Assembly (NCBI GenBank): GCA_039000515.1
Contig: JBCFYV010001001.1
Location: 2,393,889-2,457,888 of the forward strand
Direction: 5' to 3'
DNA length: 64,000 nucleotides
Origin: Timema cristinae
Taxonomy: Eukaryota; Arthropoda; Insecta; Phasmatodea; Timematidae
Shown: piece by piece, positions 44,401 through 57,900 of the stretch
Numbering within the stretch: the stretch's first letter is position 1
Layout of the letters: every line of letters begins with the position of its first letter
Position numbers and translations under genes: made by a program
Notes under the pieces: model-generated
The model's input: the letters and a program-made list of their open reading frames with translations, nothing else
Told to the model about the DNA's origin: nothing
The model's database searches: none

Positions 44401-47400
44401 TAGTGTTTCCAGGCAAACCAGAGTTAGTTGAAACTGTACCTGTGAATTGTTCTCATTGCTAAGTAGAACACTTTTTGGCAAGGTATCAACAAACCTACAT
44501 TCCCAAGTGGTAGATGTAAAGAAAAGTCGTATGCATGATTGGCCAAATGGTGACTTAGAGGGGACAATATATCTCTGGTACAGTTTTAACAAGTTACCCT
44601 GGAAACACTCTATGACAGTACTGCAATCACAATATATATCATATTTATTTACTACCTTAATACAGGTGAGTAAAATTGGGCGAGGGTGATGATTTGTGTG
44701 AAAAGTTAAGTTAAAAGCAATCTCTAAAATTGTTTACAGCTTATATAGGCCTACATTGCAACATACTTTTTTTCTATTATGTTTATAAGGCGACTAAAGT
44801 GGAAGACCAATAATTAGATTGGCCAATTTTGGGGGAATAATTTTATCTCCTTACATTAACCTATTCTCACACTGTCTTTAGTTCACTATTAGGGTAACCT
44901 GGTGGTCTAGGGGTAAGGTGTCAGACTTCTATGCTGGCGGCCGGGGTTCAATCCTCGGTCCCGGCAAAGATTTATCTGATTACCAAACCCTTCCTTCACC
45001 TCTGACAAGACATCTTGTGAATGTGTGGAATGCCAGGCCTCCACCGTGGTTCGGATTCCACGTTAAACTGTAGGTCCTCCATTTCATCTCAAATCACCCT
45101 ACCATTACACATTAGCGTAAGTGCATATAACCCGAACGGGTAGTAAGACGCGGTGCTAATAATAATAGTTCGCTATTTATGTTCATTGTGGAATTATTAG
45201 TGGTGGGAGACTTTTCTTTTCCCTATGCACTTTATTTTTTATTTTTTTTATTTATGATTATCTCTTTTATGGTTACTGGACTGCATTTTATGACAAATTA
45301 ACCCAATTTTAATTATAAGTATTTAATGGATAATTTTGAAACTAAAATTTACAGTAAGCATTCATGTGTTTTATAAACACATTTTATATATTTACTTCTA
45401 ATTGGTTTGGCTAATAATAAATAGTATAGGTATTAAAGGTTTCTATAGAGTTCATTATCAAGTAATTTAATTTTTTACAGGCTTTGGTGGCAGCATGTTC
45501 TAAGGTGTCACTCTCGTAGTAGACTAGACTGTTAATGACAGGGAGATTGGGGCTCAAATCCCGGTCGGGTGTATTGAGGATGGTTTTCCCTAAATGATTT
45601 TCCATTCTTCCTCCATGCAAATCTAAATCTAAATCCATCTAAATTCAACCTTCCTAATCTTTGTTACAATAGCGTTATAAATATGTGCGTAACCCTAAAA
45701 GGTCCTCTTTCCCATAAAATAATTAATTTAATTTTGGCATTTTATTTGTTGTTACTTATATGTACACATCATTTGCCCTGAATAGTAACACTATATTCTT
45801 GACAGACTATACACTATAACCTATGGCACTATCTTATAAGCTAAACCATGGTGTAACCAAGCAATCTAAGCCCACTGCCCTATCAGGGTAAATGAAGGTT
45901 AGATGCAAAAAAAAAATCTTCATGCCATTACCAAGGAAATTGGTCAAAATCAACCCCACAAAAAATACATTAACTGATATGCATGTATTTTGTAACTGAG
46001 GCAAACAGTCTTGCTCCAAATGGGGGGGTTTGGAGGTTCCCTTTCCCAATAAGCCTGGGGAAAGGGGCTGGGGCAAACTACCCCTTTTACCCGCTTCATT
46101 AGCTGCATGGTCTAAGGCATTAATCTCAAAATAGACTCAGATTATCAATGATGGGGAAATCATGGTTCGATCTCGGTCGGATTTATTGAGGATAGTTTTC
46201 CTAAAACGGTTTTCCACCCTCTCCATGAAAAAGTGGGTACACTTCCTCAAAATTCAAACTTCCTCATTATTAACCCATTAGCATAATTAGTGCATAGGCA
46301 AATAGTCTGAATGGGTAGTAATACATGATGCTAAAAACAAATATTAAAATACAATAAAAACCTATCACTTTTGTTCTTCCCTTTGGGTGGCTCTGATTAG
46401 GGTGTCTAATGATTATGTTGTAACATTTCAGACAAGTTCCTTGGAGACCAACGAGCCAGTTACAACCAGGAGCTAGAGTTCAAGTTGAGAATAGGAGAGA
46501 GTGGACCAGGAGCTACTGTGGAGGATGTTATACTGGAAGGAGCAGGGCTGTCAATCACACAGGCCATCTTCGGCCAGGGGAACCCCCTTCCATCTGGAGT
46601 GGTGAGGGTTGAAACTATTATCTATTTATTCCCACTATTAGATTTTGGTTTAAAACCGCTTCCATTGTTGAATAGTCTAAATTATATAGTGTCACACTTC
46701 TAATAGACTGGACTGCCAATAACTGGGATATGGGGTTTAGGTCGAGTCCCATTCGGGTTTGCTGATTGTGATTTTCCCTAAATTGTTTCCTTTTGTGCAA
46801 ATGCAGGTAAATTACCTTTAAATTTTACTTTTCTACTTTTACACATTAGTTTAATTGATTATGTATATATTTATAACAACAATACTTAGAGGATGACATG
46901 GTGGTCTAGGGTAAGGTGTCAGACTTCTGTGCTGGCGCCGGGGTTCAATCCTCGGTCCCGGCACAGATATATCTGATTACCAAACCCTTCCTTCACCTCT
47001 GACAAGATATCTTGTGAATGTGGGGAATGCCAGGCCTCCACCGTGGTTCGGATTCCACGTTAAACTGTAGGTCCTTCATTTCATCTCACAATCACCCTAC
47101 CATTACACATTAGCGTAAGTGCGTATAACCCGAACGGGTAGTAAGACGCGGTGCTAATAATAATAATAATATTATTATAATAATAATAACAATATCTAGA
47201 AGTTAAAAGAGAATTTCCTTAAAGAAAAACGAATCTTATAGAAACACTTGTGGCAGAGTATTTTATTTTGTACCTAGCATTTGTGTTTTTTTTCTCCTGT
47301 TTGGGATGTATATCTTTATATTAATAGCAGTTTAATACATATAATTTTAAATAGCTATTTTATATAACGATCTAGTTTATTCAAGAGGCAGCCATTACTT

Positions 47401-50400
47401 TTTGTACATTGGCGGCATTGTAAAGTATGAACTGTGTTATTCTTTTTAGTAAACCATATTGTTCGGTCCCTTTTAGTGTATCTACCCATTTGACCTATAC
47501 CTTCTTCCAAATATAACTACTGGCATAAGATACTTTTGAGTTAAGACATCATTTGAAGTTATTCAACTGTAAAATTTCTTCGTACAATGTTTTAGACTCA
47601 GAAATACAAGTTTAGACTTCACGAACATCCAGACTATGGTTGGCAGCCCCGCCTCTCCTCAAGGGACTTTATTAGTGTTCTTACCAACCTTACAGCCATC
47701 AAGATACGAGCCACCTACACACCGGAAGGTCAGTGCTCACCATATTCATGGATCATTGTGGGAAATAGGAGATAACAAAGATCTGGCAAAGAATGAATTT
47801 CTTCAAGTATTTTGTTAAAGTTTCCATCTAGAAGCTTCAAATAGGTCAATTTAGTCAATGTTCTTGTCCAGGCGTTGGTTTTCTGGATGATGTGAAGCTG
47901 GAGACCGCCCGCAGAGGGGCTGCAGGACGTCAGGCCAACTGGATTGAGATGTGTTCGTGTCTCAAGGGCTACGTAGGGCAGTTCTGTGAATCGTGCGCCC
48001 CAGGGTACCGTCATGAACCCGCTAATGGTGGGCCCTTCGCACCTTGTGTGCCTTGCAACTGTAATGGACATGCTGACATTTGTGACACAGAAACTGGCAA
48101 GTATTTCTTTCATTGCGTGTTTGCTAAGTTGAAGTCTGTAGATAAATATAAAGACCACCTCTGTGGTCTAGGGGTCAAAGCTCATGGCTACAGATTCAGA
48201 GATTATGGGTTCAATTCCCGGCACTTCAAGATTTTATGTGAAAAACTGGGTCTGGAAAGGGGTCAACTCAGCCTTATGAGGACAAATGAGGTGTTACTTG
48301 AAAAAGTACCAGTTCTGATCTAGAAAACTGAGATTAATGGCTGGAGGGTTCCTTTGGATGACCACATGACACCTTATATCCACAGATGTTTGCACTATCT
48401 TCGCCAACAGATGGCGGCTACTAAGTTGGCATAGATTGATTGCGTGCTCACCTCCATGGAGATTATATATATAAATACACTAGGAACTCATCCATCCAAA
48501 ATTTGATGGGACTTGGCCCAATACATAAAATCATAATTTCAGATAATTAATAATTTATGAGATTTTTCACTGTTAAAGATGTAAAAATTAGGATCTATGT
48601 TATGAGAAATAATATGAGAATTTTCGCTACAGACAAAGACTAAACCAAATAAAAGATATATTTTTGTTTGAGATTTGGCAATCAATTTTTAACAAGCGGC
48701 TGTAGCACTACTGTATTGCATTTTGTAATACATGATTGAAATGGAAATTTTTTCAATTAATTATAATACAGTTTTTTTTTATTATTGACAGGGTGTTATG
48801 GATATACTGGAATTTCGAATAGTCGTGGTTATGATAAACACGCTTCTAGTATATTACATTTCTAACATTAATTACTCTTGACTAATAATATCTTAGATTA
48901 AATTGAGGTACAAAATTGACCGAGAATCTACTAGTTATTCATTTGTGTTCATTCTATGTTGTGCTACATTATGTGTCCACATATGAAAACACGGATTATC
49001 ACACACAACAAAACTTATTGTGTTTTCACTTTTTACCTTACTTAACTGGGATAGTGATTGAGTCTGTTTTCCAGGAAGGTGCATATGTGAAGACAACACG
49101 GCCGGAGACAACTGCGAGCGCTGTAATCGAGGCTACTACGGCAACGCACTTCAAGGCACCGAACACGACTGCAAAGTGTGCCCCTGTCCTAACCACGGGG
49201 CCTGTACCCAGCTTATTGATGAGACGGTTGTTTGTTTGGAGTGCCCTAAGGGATATGGAGGTACTTATCATCATGAAGTAATATTTCCAGGCTCTGGCCG
49301 AGTCAATTTGTGGTAAATCGCCTCCATCTTCCTCTCTCTCTCTCTCTTCACCATTCTTCTTCCATTTATTGCACTCCTCCAGCAACCTGCTCTTCCCTCC
49401 TCCTTCTTGGTATCCCTTGTGGACTTCTTCCTGTGCCCTTAAACCCCAATATTTTTTTCATGCACTCTTTTCTTATTCTCTTGACATGCCCATCCACATC
49501 ACTCTTGCTTCTTCTCTTATTTCATTCAGTTCCTGTACTTTCGCTCTTTCTCATACAATCTCATGTATTAACCCATCTCTAACCCTCCTCTGTGGTCAAA
49601 TGGTCTAAGGCAGGCATCACACTCGCAATAGACTAGACTGCCGATTATGTGGAGATTGAGGCTTTAATCCCGGTTGAATGTACTGAGGGTGGTTCTTACT
49701 AAATGGTTTTCCACTCTCCCTCCACAAAAATGTGGGTACACTTTCTCTCCACTCAACTTTCCTCATCCCCAACACATAAGCACATGGCACATAAGCAGCG
49801 TATAGCCCGAACTGGTTGTAAGACATGGTACTAAAATCCATCCACCTCAACTATTGGCCATATTTCGTCAGCATACATTACCATGTGGAGGTAATAACTA
49901 TTCTTAATACAGCAAGGCCACGGCTTCTTTAGTGCTGACTAACAGCTCACAGCTGACTTCTGACAGTAAACATTTAGGTATATACCTACATTTTGAGCGT
50001 CAGAAGTGACAGCTGCTAAACACATGTTTTTGCAGATCATTTGATTCGGCATAGGGATACATAATTTGATTTGGTCTGGTAACTTTTCAAAGTTATCAAC
50101 TGTCAGCTGTGGGCTGTCAGTCCGCACCAAAGAAGTCATGGGGCTAATCTACATACCATCACTATTGCTACATGATTTTGGTGAAATCTTTTAGTTGTTA
50201 TTTTTTTCTAAATGATTAAATTAATTTTTTACTTATCTAAGACATTTTCTCTTTATTTTAATAAATAGGTTTTGTGTGTTTATTAAAATTGATAGTATTA
50301 ATCTTCAACTCAATCCATGTTCAGTTGGTAGTGTGTTTGTCTGTCTGTCTACATAAGGGCCCGAGGTTGGATTCCTGGCATGGCCGAAACATCTATCATT

Positions 50401-53400
50401 GGGGAAATCCTTTCAAACTTATGAATTAATGGCAGTGTTGGGTCTGTTTTAGATTTGAGTTAGATAGCTAACTGAAACACAATTTAAATACTAAGTGTCC
50501 CATCAATTTTTACAAATTTTCTTTATCTCCCCTTTGTGCTCCCCCGTTTCCCCTCCCTATTTTAGAGAAGTCGCGTTACGCATTTCACACTCCCTCCTGG
50601 CGAGCTCTGATATATTGAAACCTAGGTTGAGGTATTGGGCGGTAGTGATTAATTTTCTTCCAGGCACCCATTACCTCTTGGTAAAGTGTGAACTGTGTTC
50701 TTCTTTTCACTGTAAAAGCCATATTTTGTTTGATCCTTTTATATGTCACTCTTTACCTTTTCTTAACCTTCTTCCAAATATCCACCTATAATAACTTATT
50801 TATTCTTTATTCAATGTTCTGGTCTAGTTTCTTCAACTTTGGTTTCTGGCATTTACCTTTAATTGCAACCCTTATCTGCATCTTCATATGGTCCCACATT
50901 TTCACACACTTTAACTCACTTACTTCACATTCAATTACTCTATATGTCTTGTTGATGCGAAAGAAGTTAATGATGTAGTACATCTTCTTAAAGAATCTAC
51001 AACTCTTCCTTCTCTATGTACTCATACTATTTTTATCATATTCCTTCTTTAATTCTTCATATACAGCAACAAGTAGAGTATCAACTCAAATTTATATAAA
51101 CAAAATAATCTTTGAATACTATTTTAGAAACAAAGTTAAGTCACCAAATACTTAGTAAAATGAATTATTGCCTAATATCTTAGAAATGCATAATAAAACC
51201 AGTAGAAACAACCTTACAATAATGTAAAGTAAGTGATAGGGAAGGAAGCCAACCTGAAAATACAAACAAAATACAAAATACTTAGTAGGCTAATAAGTTG
51301 TCAAAATGTGTGGGATATTAAACAGTTCCATTTTTTTCTCACAAAGGTGTCTTTCATTATTTTTATAGGCTGAATAGAGCTACAGCTTCTAAAAAACATT
51401 TCACTCGTATTTTCTTGTTAAAGCTACAGTCCAATTTTCATAGTAAGAACCTTATCTGACAGAAAAGTTACCAGATCTACTTTCTTGTATTCATATGTCA
51501 AGTCACTTTTGATAAATATTATCAAAACCTATAAAATAACATAAATAATTTGATGGAATACAACCACTTTAGACAGCAAAAAAAAGTTTGTATTTTCTAA
51601 AAGATCTTTCATATTAAAATTGGACTGTAAATCACAAAATATAAGCTTATCTTAAATGTATCAATAGCAAATAAATATGATTTCAGGTCCTCGCTGTGAT
51701 CTGTGCAGTGACAGTTACTTTGGAGACCCGACCGGCAGATTTGGGCCGGTCCATGTGTGCCAACCTTGTGATTGTAATGAGAATGTGGATCCCAATGCGG
51801 TGGGCAACTGTAACAGAACCACAGGGGAATGTCTGAAGTGCATCTATAACACGGCTGGATTCTCTTGTGATCAGTGCACGCGAGGTAAAAAAATACTCAC
51901 ATTTGCATGCTAGTGCAATCTCTATCTTGCAGTTGATTTATTAGCAAATATTACTTTCAGATTAATCAAATAATTGCTTTTAATTCTATTCTAGTCATAA
52001 ACAACATTATTTAAACCATTTTTTATACAGTAAATAACTATTATTTTATTTTGTACACTAAATTTTAGGGGTTTGCCAAGCTTCGAAGCTTTGACATTTA
52101 CCACGCTTTGCCAATAAAAATATTAACAGTTAAAATTATAATTTATGTTTGCTGATTGTCATTCTGAGTTCTATATGTTACACCCTGTTAGTGAAACTCC
52201 GCATTTCTCGAATTGTGCTAATTTCTGTCAATTCCTTGAAGTGGTTTCTTCTCTTGACTAGGCAAATATTGCATACATTCTTGTACATTTCATGAACTTG
52301 AAATTATTGAACTATCCACTAAAGGCTTAACTCAAATTAGCTTTTATATATAATATCATTAATATGTTAATCATTATAAACTAAAATGAATAAAGGTTTG
52401 GACCAAACCTGTTCTTTACTTGTCACTTTCACGGACCAGGTAAAACCAGTTCATGAATTGGATAGTGTGTTTGGAGCTGTCCAGTTCATGAACTGGATAG
52501 CACATGTGCCACCCAATTCATGAACCATATGAGTTTTTGCCTTGCTCATTAATGGACAAACAAATATGCCCAGTTAATGAAATGACCAATTACATATTAA
52601 TATTAATATGAACAAATAGGAAGTAATTGAATCGCATGGTGAGATGGTATCTTTCTTTAACAACTTAGAATGAAACATTATGAACAGTTGTGATATAAAA
52701 CATTTTTTTAAAGGATTTGTGTGTATAAAGTAATATAAATAAACAAAACATAAAAAAATGTTAGCATAAAATATTTCATTTTTCATTTATTTGAGATATT
52801 TAATGTGCACTTTCTGAACTGACTGATTATATCAGCATATGATAATTTCTATGATCCAGAGTGAAAGGACTACACATACCTTTCAGTGTTCTTTTACATG
52901 CACAATCGACATGGTACTGACTGTTTTACTTCCCCTCTGAAGGAAGATTGTGATATGAATTTTTATCGCTCAGGAAAAATCCATCAACCCTGACTGGGTC
53001 TAAACCCATAAACATCGGGTCCTGAGGCGAGCGTTTTACCCCAAGACCACTGAGGTCTGACAGCATAAAATAATTAGCAAAAAATATTCAAATGTCCTCT
53101 TTGCTTTGAGAATATTTCATATATTCGATTTGGGGCCACTTTGAATCGAAAAAGTAGACTTTGTACATACACACCCTTGATAAATTGTCTACTGCCATTC
53201 CTAGCAATTTATTTTGAAAGAGGGAGTTTTTACTTGTCTGAATTAGCTCCTACAAAAGTCCACCAACAGGAGATGGCAATATTTTTTTTTTAACATTAAA
53301 CCCATCTTGAACCAATTTAAGGTTTATAAAACATAATTAGAGTTTTAGGTATTATGAATTTTATAAACTACTAGCCTAGGCATTGAGGAGGAATACAAAA

Positions 53401-54923
53401 ATAGATTACTAACATTACTTTCCTGGTGGAAAGGGGTTTGAACCCATATATCGAGAGACAGAACAGACTCATTTTCACTTTAAATTAGAAAATAAAAATT
53501 AATTCATATCAAATAATTTGATAGGGTGTTTAATTTTATAAATCGATATGATTTATAAAATTTAATCTGTAATAAATAAAATGATAGAATATTAGGAAAA
53601 TGGTAGAGCACAAATAAAAGTAAAAACACTAACACATATTTACACACACTTTGATATTTCGATGCTTTTATAGCATCAGGAAGTAGTTTAGTCTAATTAC
53701 TACTACTTCCGAGGAAGATGCTATAATAGCATCGTCATATCAAAGTGTGTGTAAATATGTGTTAGTGTTTTTACTTTTATTTGTGCTCTACCATTTTCCT
53801 AATGTTCTATCATTTTATTTATTACAAATTGTTTTTGCTCAATGCACTTTATTTCATAAATATAAATCATATCTAAAAAATTGTTATAATCATTTGTGCA
53901 TTGTTACAAATGTGGATTTTCGATTTTATGAATAAACACAATTCATGATTTCTTCACATCACAAGAATGTCCCATTTGAGCAGATTATTGGGGGAAGAGT
54001 GTGTTAACTACTTTAGTGTTCATTCATATTATTATATAAAGTCCTGTATTGTTCTAGGTTTCTATGGGGATGCGCTGGCCTCTTTGAAGGGTGATTGCAA
54101 GCAGTGTCAGTGTTACCGGTCGGGGACCTTAGAGAGCGGCTTTGGACCTCCGGTATGCGACCAGGTGTCGGGGCAGTGTCAATGCAAACCTAACGTCAAG
54201 GGCAAGAACTGTGACCAGTGTGAGGATGGCTATTACAACATTGTCAGCGGAGAGGTAAGGAGGTGTTTGATCACATTATTTGTATATATTTATTTGAGGT
54301 ATTTAACGTGCACTTTCTGAACCAACTGATTATAGTCACAAGAATTTCTATGTGTGGGGCCTACCAATTTTGCCAGGAAAGGCATTTTCCCATACATTTC
54401 AGAGTTATTTTACATCCCACAATCGATGTGGGACCGATGGATTTACTTTCCCTTTAAAAGAAGCTGTGCTGCAGATTTTTATCGCTCGATAAAAAATCTG
54501 ACGACCCAGGCTGGGATTGAACCCACAAACATCGGGTCCTGAGGTATGCACTTTACCCTGAGATCACTTGGGTCGACTTGATCACTATCCAGTATCTAGA
54601 CTAACGATTGCATGAAACCTAGGCAAACGATAATAAATGTGAATACAACAAGTTTCCCTCCAAAACTCTATTACAATGACAGACTTATGCTCATCTTAGT
54701 TAATTGAGTTTCAGGATCTCACAAAGTTTCGGTCACTATATTTATTTACTAAAACAATTGATATAAAAGGATGAAATCTTGGAGAAATTAATGTTGTTAA
54801 TGTTACATTATCACATCTGAACTTAAATAATATAATTAGAGCCTACTCAGTAATCCAACTCTAAAACGGAACCTGATCCTGTCCAGGGTGCCGTTCCCCA
54901 TATTATTTTTTCAAGGAGAGTGA

Positions 54924-54979
<56 letters not shown>

Positions 54980-57900
54980 TATATATATAAAAAATGTATC
55001 AGTGATTAAGGGCAATGTTGGGGAGGAGAGAGAAAGGAGGCTCTAATTACCTTTTAATGATGTTTCAAATTTTCAAAACCAATATTTTTAATGTGATGAA
55101 TGTCTCACTCACTTTATTGACACACAGTTTATAAACAACGTGCTATGAATAAACCCTTTGGATTGGAGGTACATTTCGATAAGTATTTAAATTGAGTTGT
55201 CTGAAAGATTAAAAAACAACATTGGTTCCTAACTTATAAGAACATTTTTTCCTTAGTTCTCTCTCTGTAGACGCAAACCAATTTTAAAGTCTCCCTTTAG
55301 ATTCCTCTTACTTCCTGTAGCCAGCACTCGTGGCCGAGAGAAGAGGACGTATTAAGGGGGTAATGCCTCCGTGCACTCCTCTTTACTCTCGTTGCCTCTA
55401 TTAGTGATTACGGGCATTTCAGTTACTTGGGGGTTTTTTCTAGAATAATTATAATGATTTTACAAACCTCGATAAAATCAAGACAATTAAATAAAATGAG
55501 AATAAACATAGGCTAGTTAATCTTAAAAGGCAAAACTTTTTTAGCATTTAAATTTATGGGTATGTGTGAGTAGACATTTTACAGTTAAAATCAAGTTCGA
55601 AACGAGTTTTAAATATTTAAAGTGAATTTTTTTAACAGAGCCATGCATAAGCCATAAACACAAACATATATTTTTTTAAGAATGGCATTTTGTTTTTGAA
55701 ATAAATTATCAGCACACAATTTTGGATTTCTAAAAATATTTAATATAGTTGTACAAGCTATATATTTTTAAATCAGACAAAAGGAAATATTGAGAGATCT
55801 TATTTGCAATTAAATAATATCTCAAGAATTAAATCCAATTAATTAAGCTCGAGAATTTCCACAACAATATGTTTAGAACATTTGAGAAGATATACTAAAA
55901 ATGGTTGAAAGTAAGAAGTGGTTATAATTAAAATTTAAGACTTAGATAATTTGCTCTAGAAATATATATAAAATTAAATTTATAGATTAAACAGTTGCTA
56001 AATTGATAGATGTATTAATGAAATTACAAGTCAAAATGTGTAATTTAAACATACTTTTGGTGAAAAAACATATTGTCAGAGATGGACATTTATACACTAT
56101 TATTATTATGCATCATCAACTAAACCAGTTGATGAAAAGTCTTAAACATAGGTAAACACGTTAAAAATAGTAATACAAAAACTTTTAAGATACAATATAG
56201 TTTGGTACAAAACAATGCTTTAGGTCCAAATATGATATTAAAATAAAATAATAAAATTTGAGGTTAACATCTGCCAAACAAATTTAATGAAGTAAGTGAT
56301 GTCGAATAATATAAGTCTTATCTGTTTCCTTGTCTCATTACTCCTTTGTTATAATCAGCACTGGAAAGATGCTGAATAGCAAAAAGGAGTAATGGGACAA
56401 GGGTATAGGTAAGACTTAGATTATTCCACGTCACTTGATTATTTCATCAAATTTGTTTGGCATATGTAAACCTCTAATTTTATTCTTTTATTTTCACAAC
56501 ATATTTGGACCTAAAGCATTGTTTTGTATAGTGTGTATCCTAAAAGTTTTTGTATCACTATTCTTAACGTCTTTACCTATGTTTTAGACTTTTTATCAAC
56601 TCATTTATGGTCTAGTTGATGATGCATTATAATTGTAGGCCCTATATAAATACCCATATCTGACAATATGTTTTTTCACCAGAAGTATGTTTAAATCATA
56701 CATTTTGACTTATAATTTTATTAATAATCTAACAATTTAACAATTGTTTAATTTTTATTTTATATTTTTAGAGCAATTTATCTAAGTCTTAACTTTTAAA
56801 TATGTATAGAGTTTTGTAAAAAAATCTTTTTTACATTCAAACAACTACTAATACTTGATTAAAACTTAAATTTTTGAGTAATTTGTACACCCCCATTTAA
56901 ATTGTTTTGAGGCTTCTGTAGACGCTGAGTTGGACCAAGGTCACTTGGGTGAACATAACTTTAAGTTGGAGTTTCAATACATCCTGCTTTATGTTATGAC
57001 ATGTTTTCCAGGGCTGCGAACATTGCAACTGTGACCCAACTGGCTCGTTGAACCATACTTGCAACATTCACACCGGGCAGTGTCTCTGTCGACCGGGCAT
57101 CACAGGTCGGCGCTGCGATGCATGTGAGGCCTACCACTATGGCTTCTCCTCACAAGGCTGTCAGACTTGCGAGTGTGATAGCATCGGGTCCGTATCGTTA
57201 CAATGTGACCCCCATGGCCAGTGTCCGGTAAGTGAATGGCTGTTATTAAGTGAGTAAATTATTTTCAAAATATTTCAAATCATTTGCTGTCTAAATAAAA
57301 ACAAAATACATTCAGCAATCAATAAATATTTGATCCAATATCAATTTAAAGCAAATAAAGCAGTTAAATAGTAATAGGTATTGTGCCTCACATGGTATAT
57401 GTGATACATTCGTTTACTTAACAGATGTGCAACATACATTTGTACAAATACAGCTTCTTTATACATTTTACACGTGCACATTTTGGATTCACGTCCCCAA
57501 CATTGCCAATCCATGCACTGTCATCTCTCACTTTTGCACCATCCGGTCTCACCAACCTCACACATTTTTCGGTGGGTTTCTAACATATGAAACCAAAATA
57601 GAACTGTACAGTAAAATAAATTGTCTTGGTTTCACAGATATAAATACAAGTCTTGTGTTATATAGCTCAACACATTTGCCACTCTATTTTAAAGCTCCGA
57701 ACTGTGATGCATTTTCAATGTTTGTGCAGTTGTAATTGAAGATAAACAATATTATATTTGGAAGAAGGTATAGGGAAGGTAGATAGAAACAAATATCCAC
57801 CTTTTCTATACCTTCTTCCAAATATAATACAATTGCCTCAAAAAGGAAAAGAGGTTTTCCTTATAGACATATGAAGATAAACATTGATATAGTTTAATTA

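Noticed and set aside
46602..46703. Continuation of the exon 4 frame to 46703 as coding
   Set aside because: The L4 alignment resumes at 47596 with [11 protein letters not shown], and GTG/GTGAGG at 46601 is a good donor; the extension has no L4 similarity.
48102..48110. GT at 48102 as the donor of laminin exon 6 instead of GC
   Set aside because: It would shift the frame and give a stop soon after joining exon 7, and would break the conserved TGRC sequence.
47730..48158. 142-residue minus-strand frame opposite laminin exon 6
   Set aside because: It is the shadow of the exon on the other strand; the cysteine pattern and splice sites support only the plus strand.
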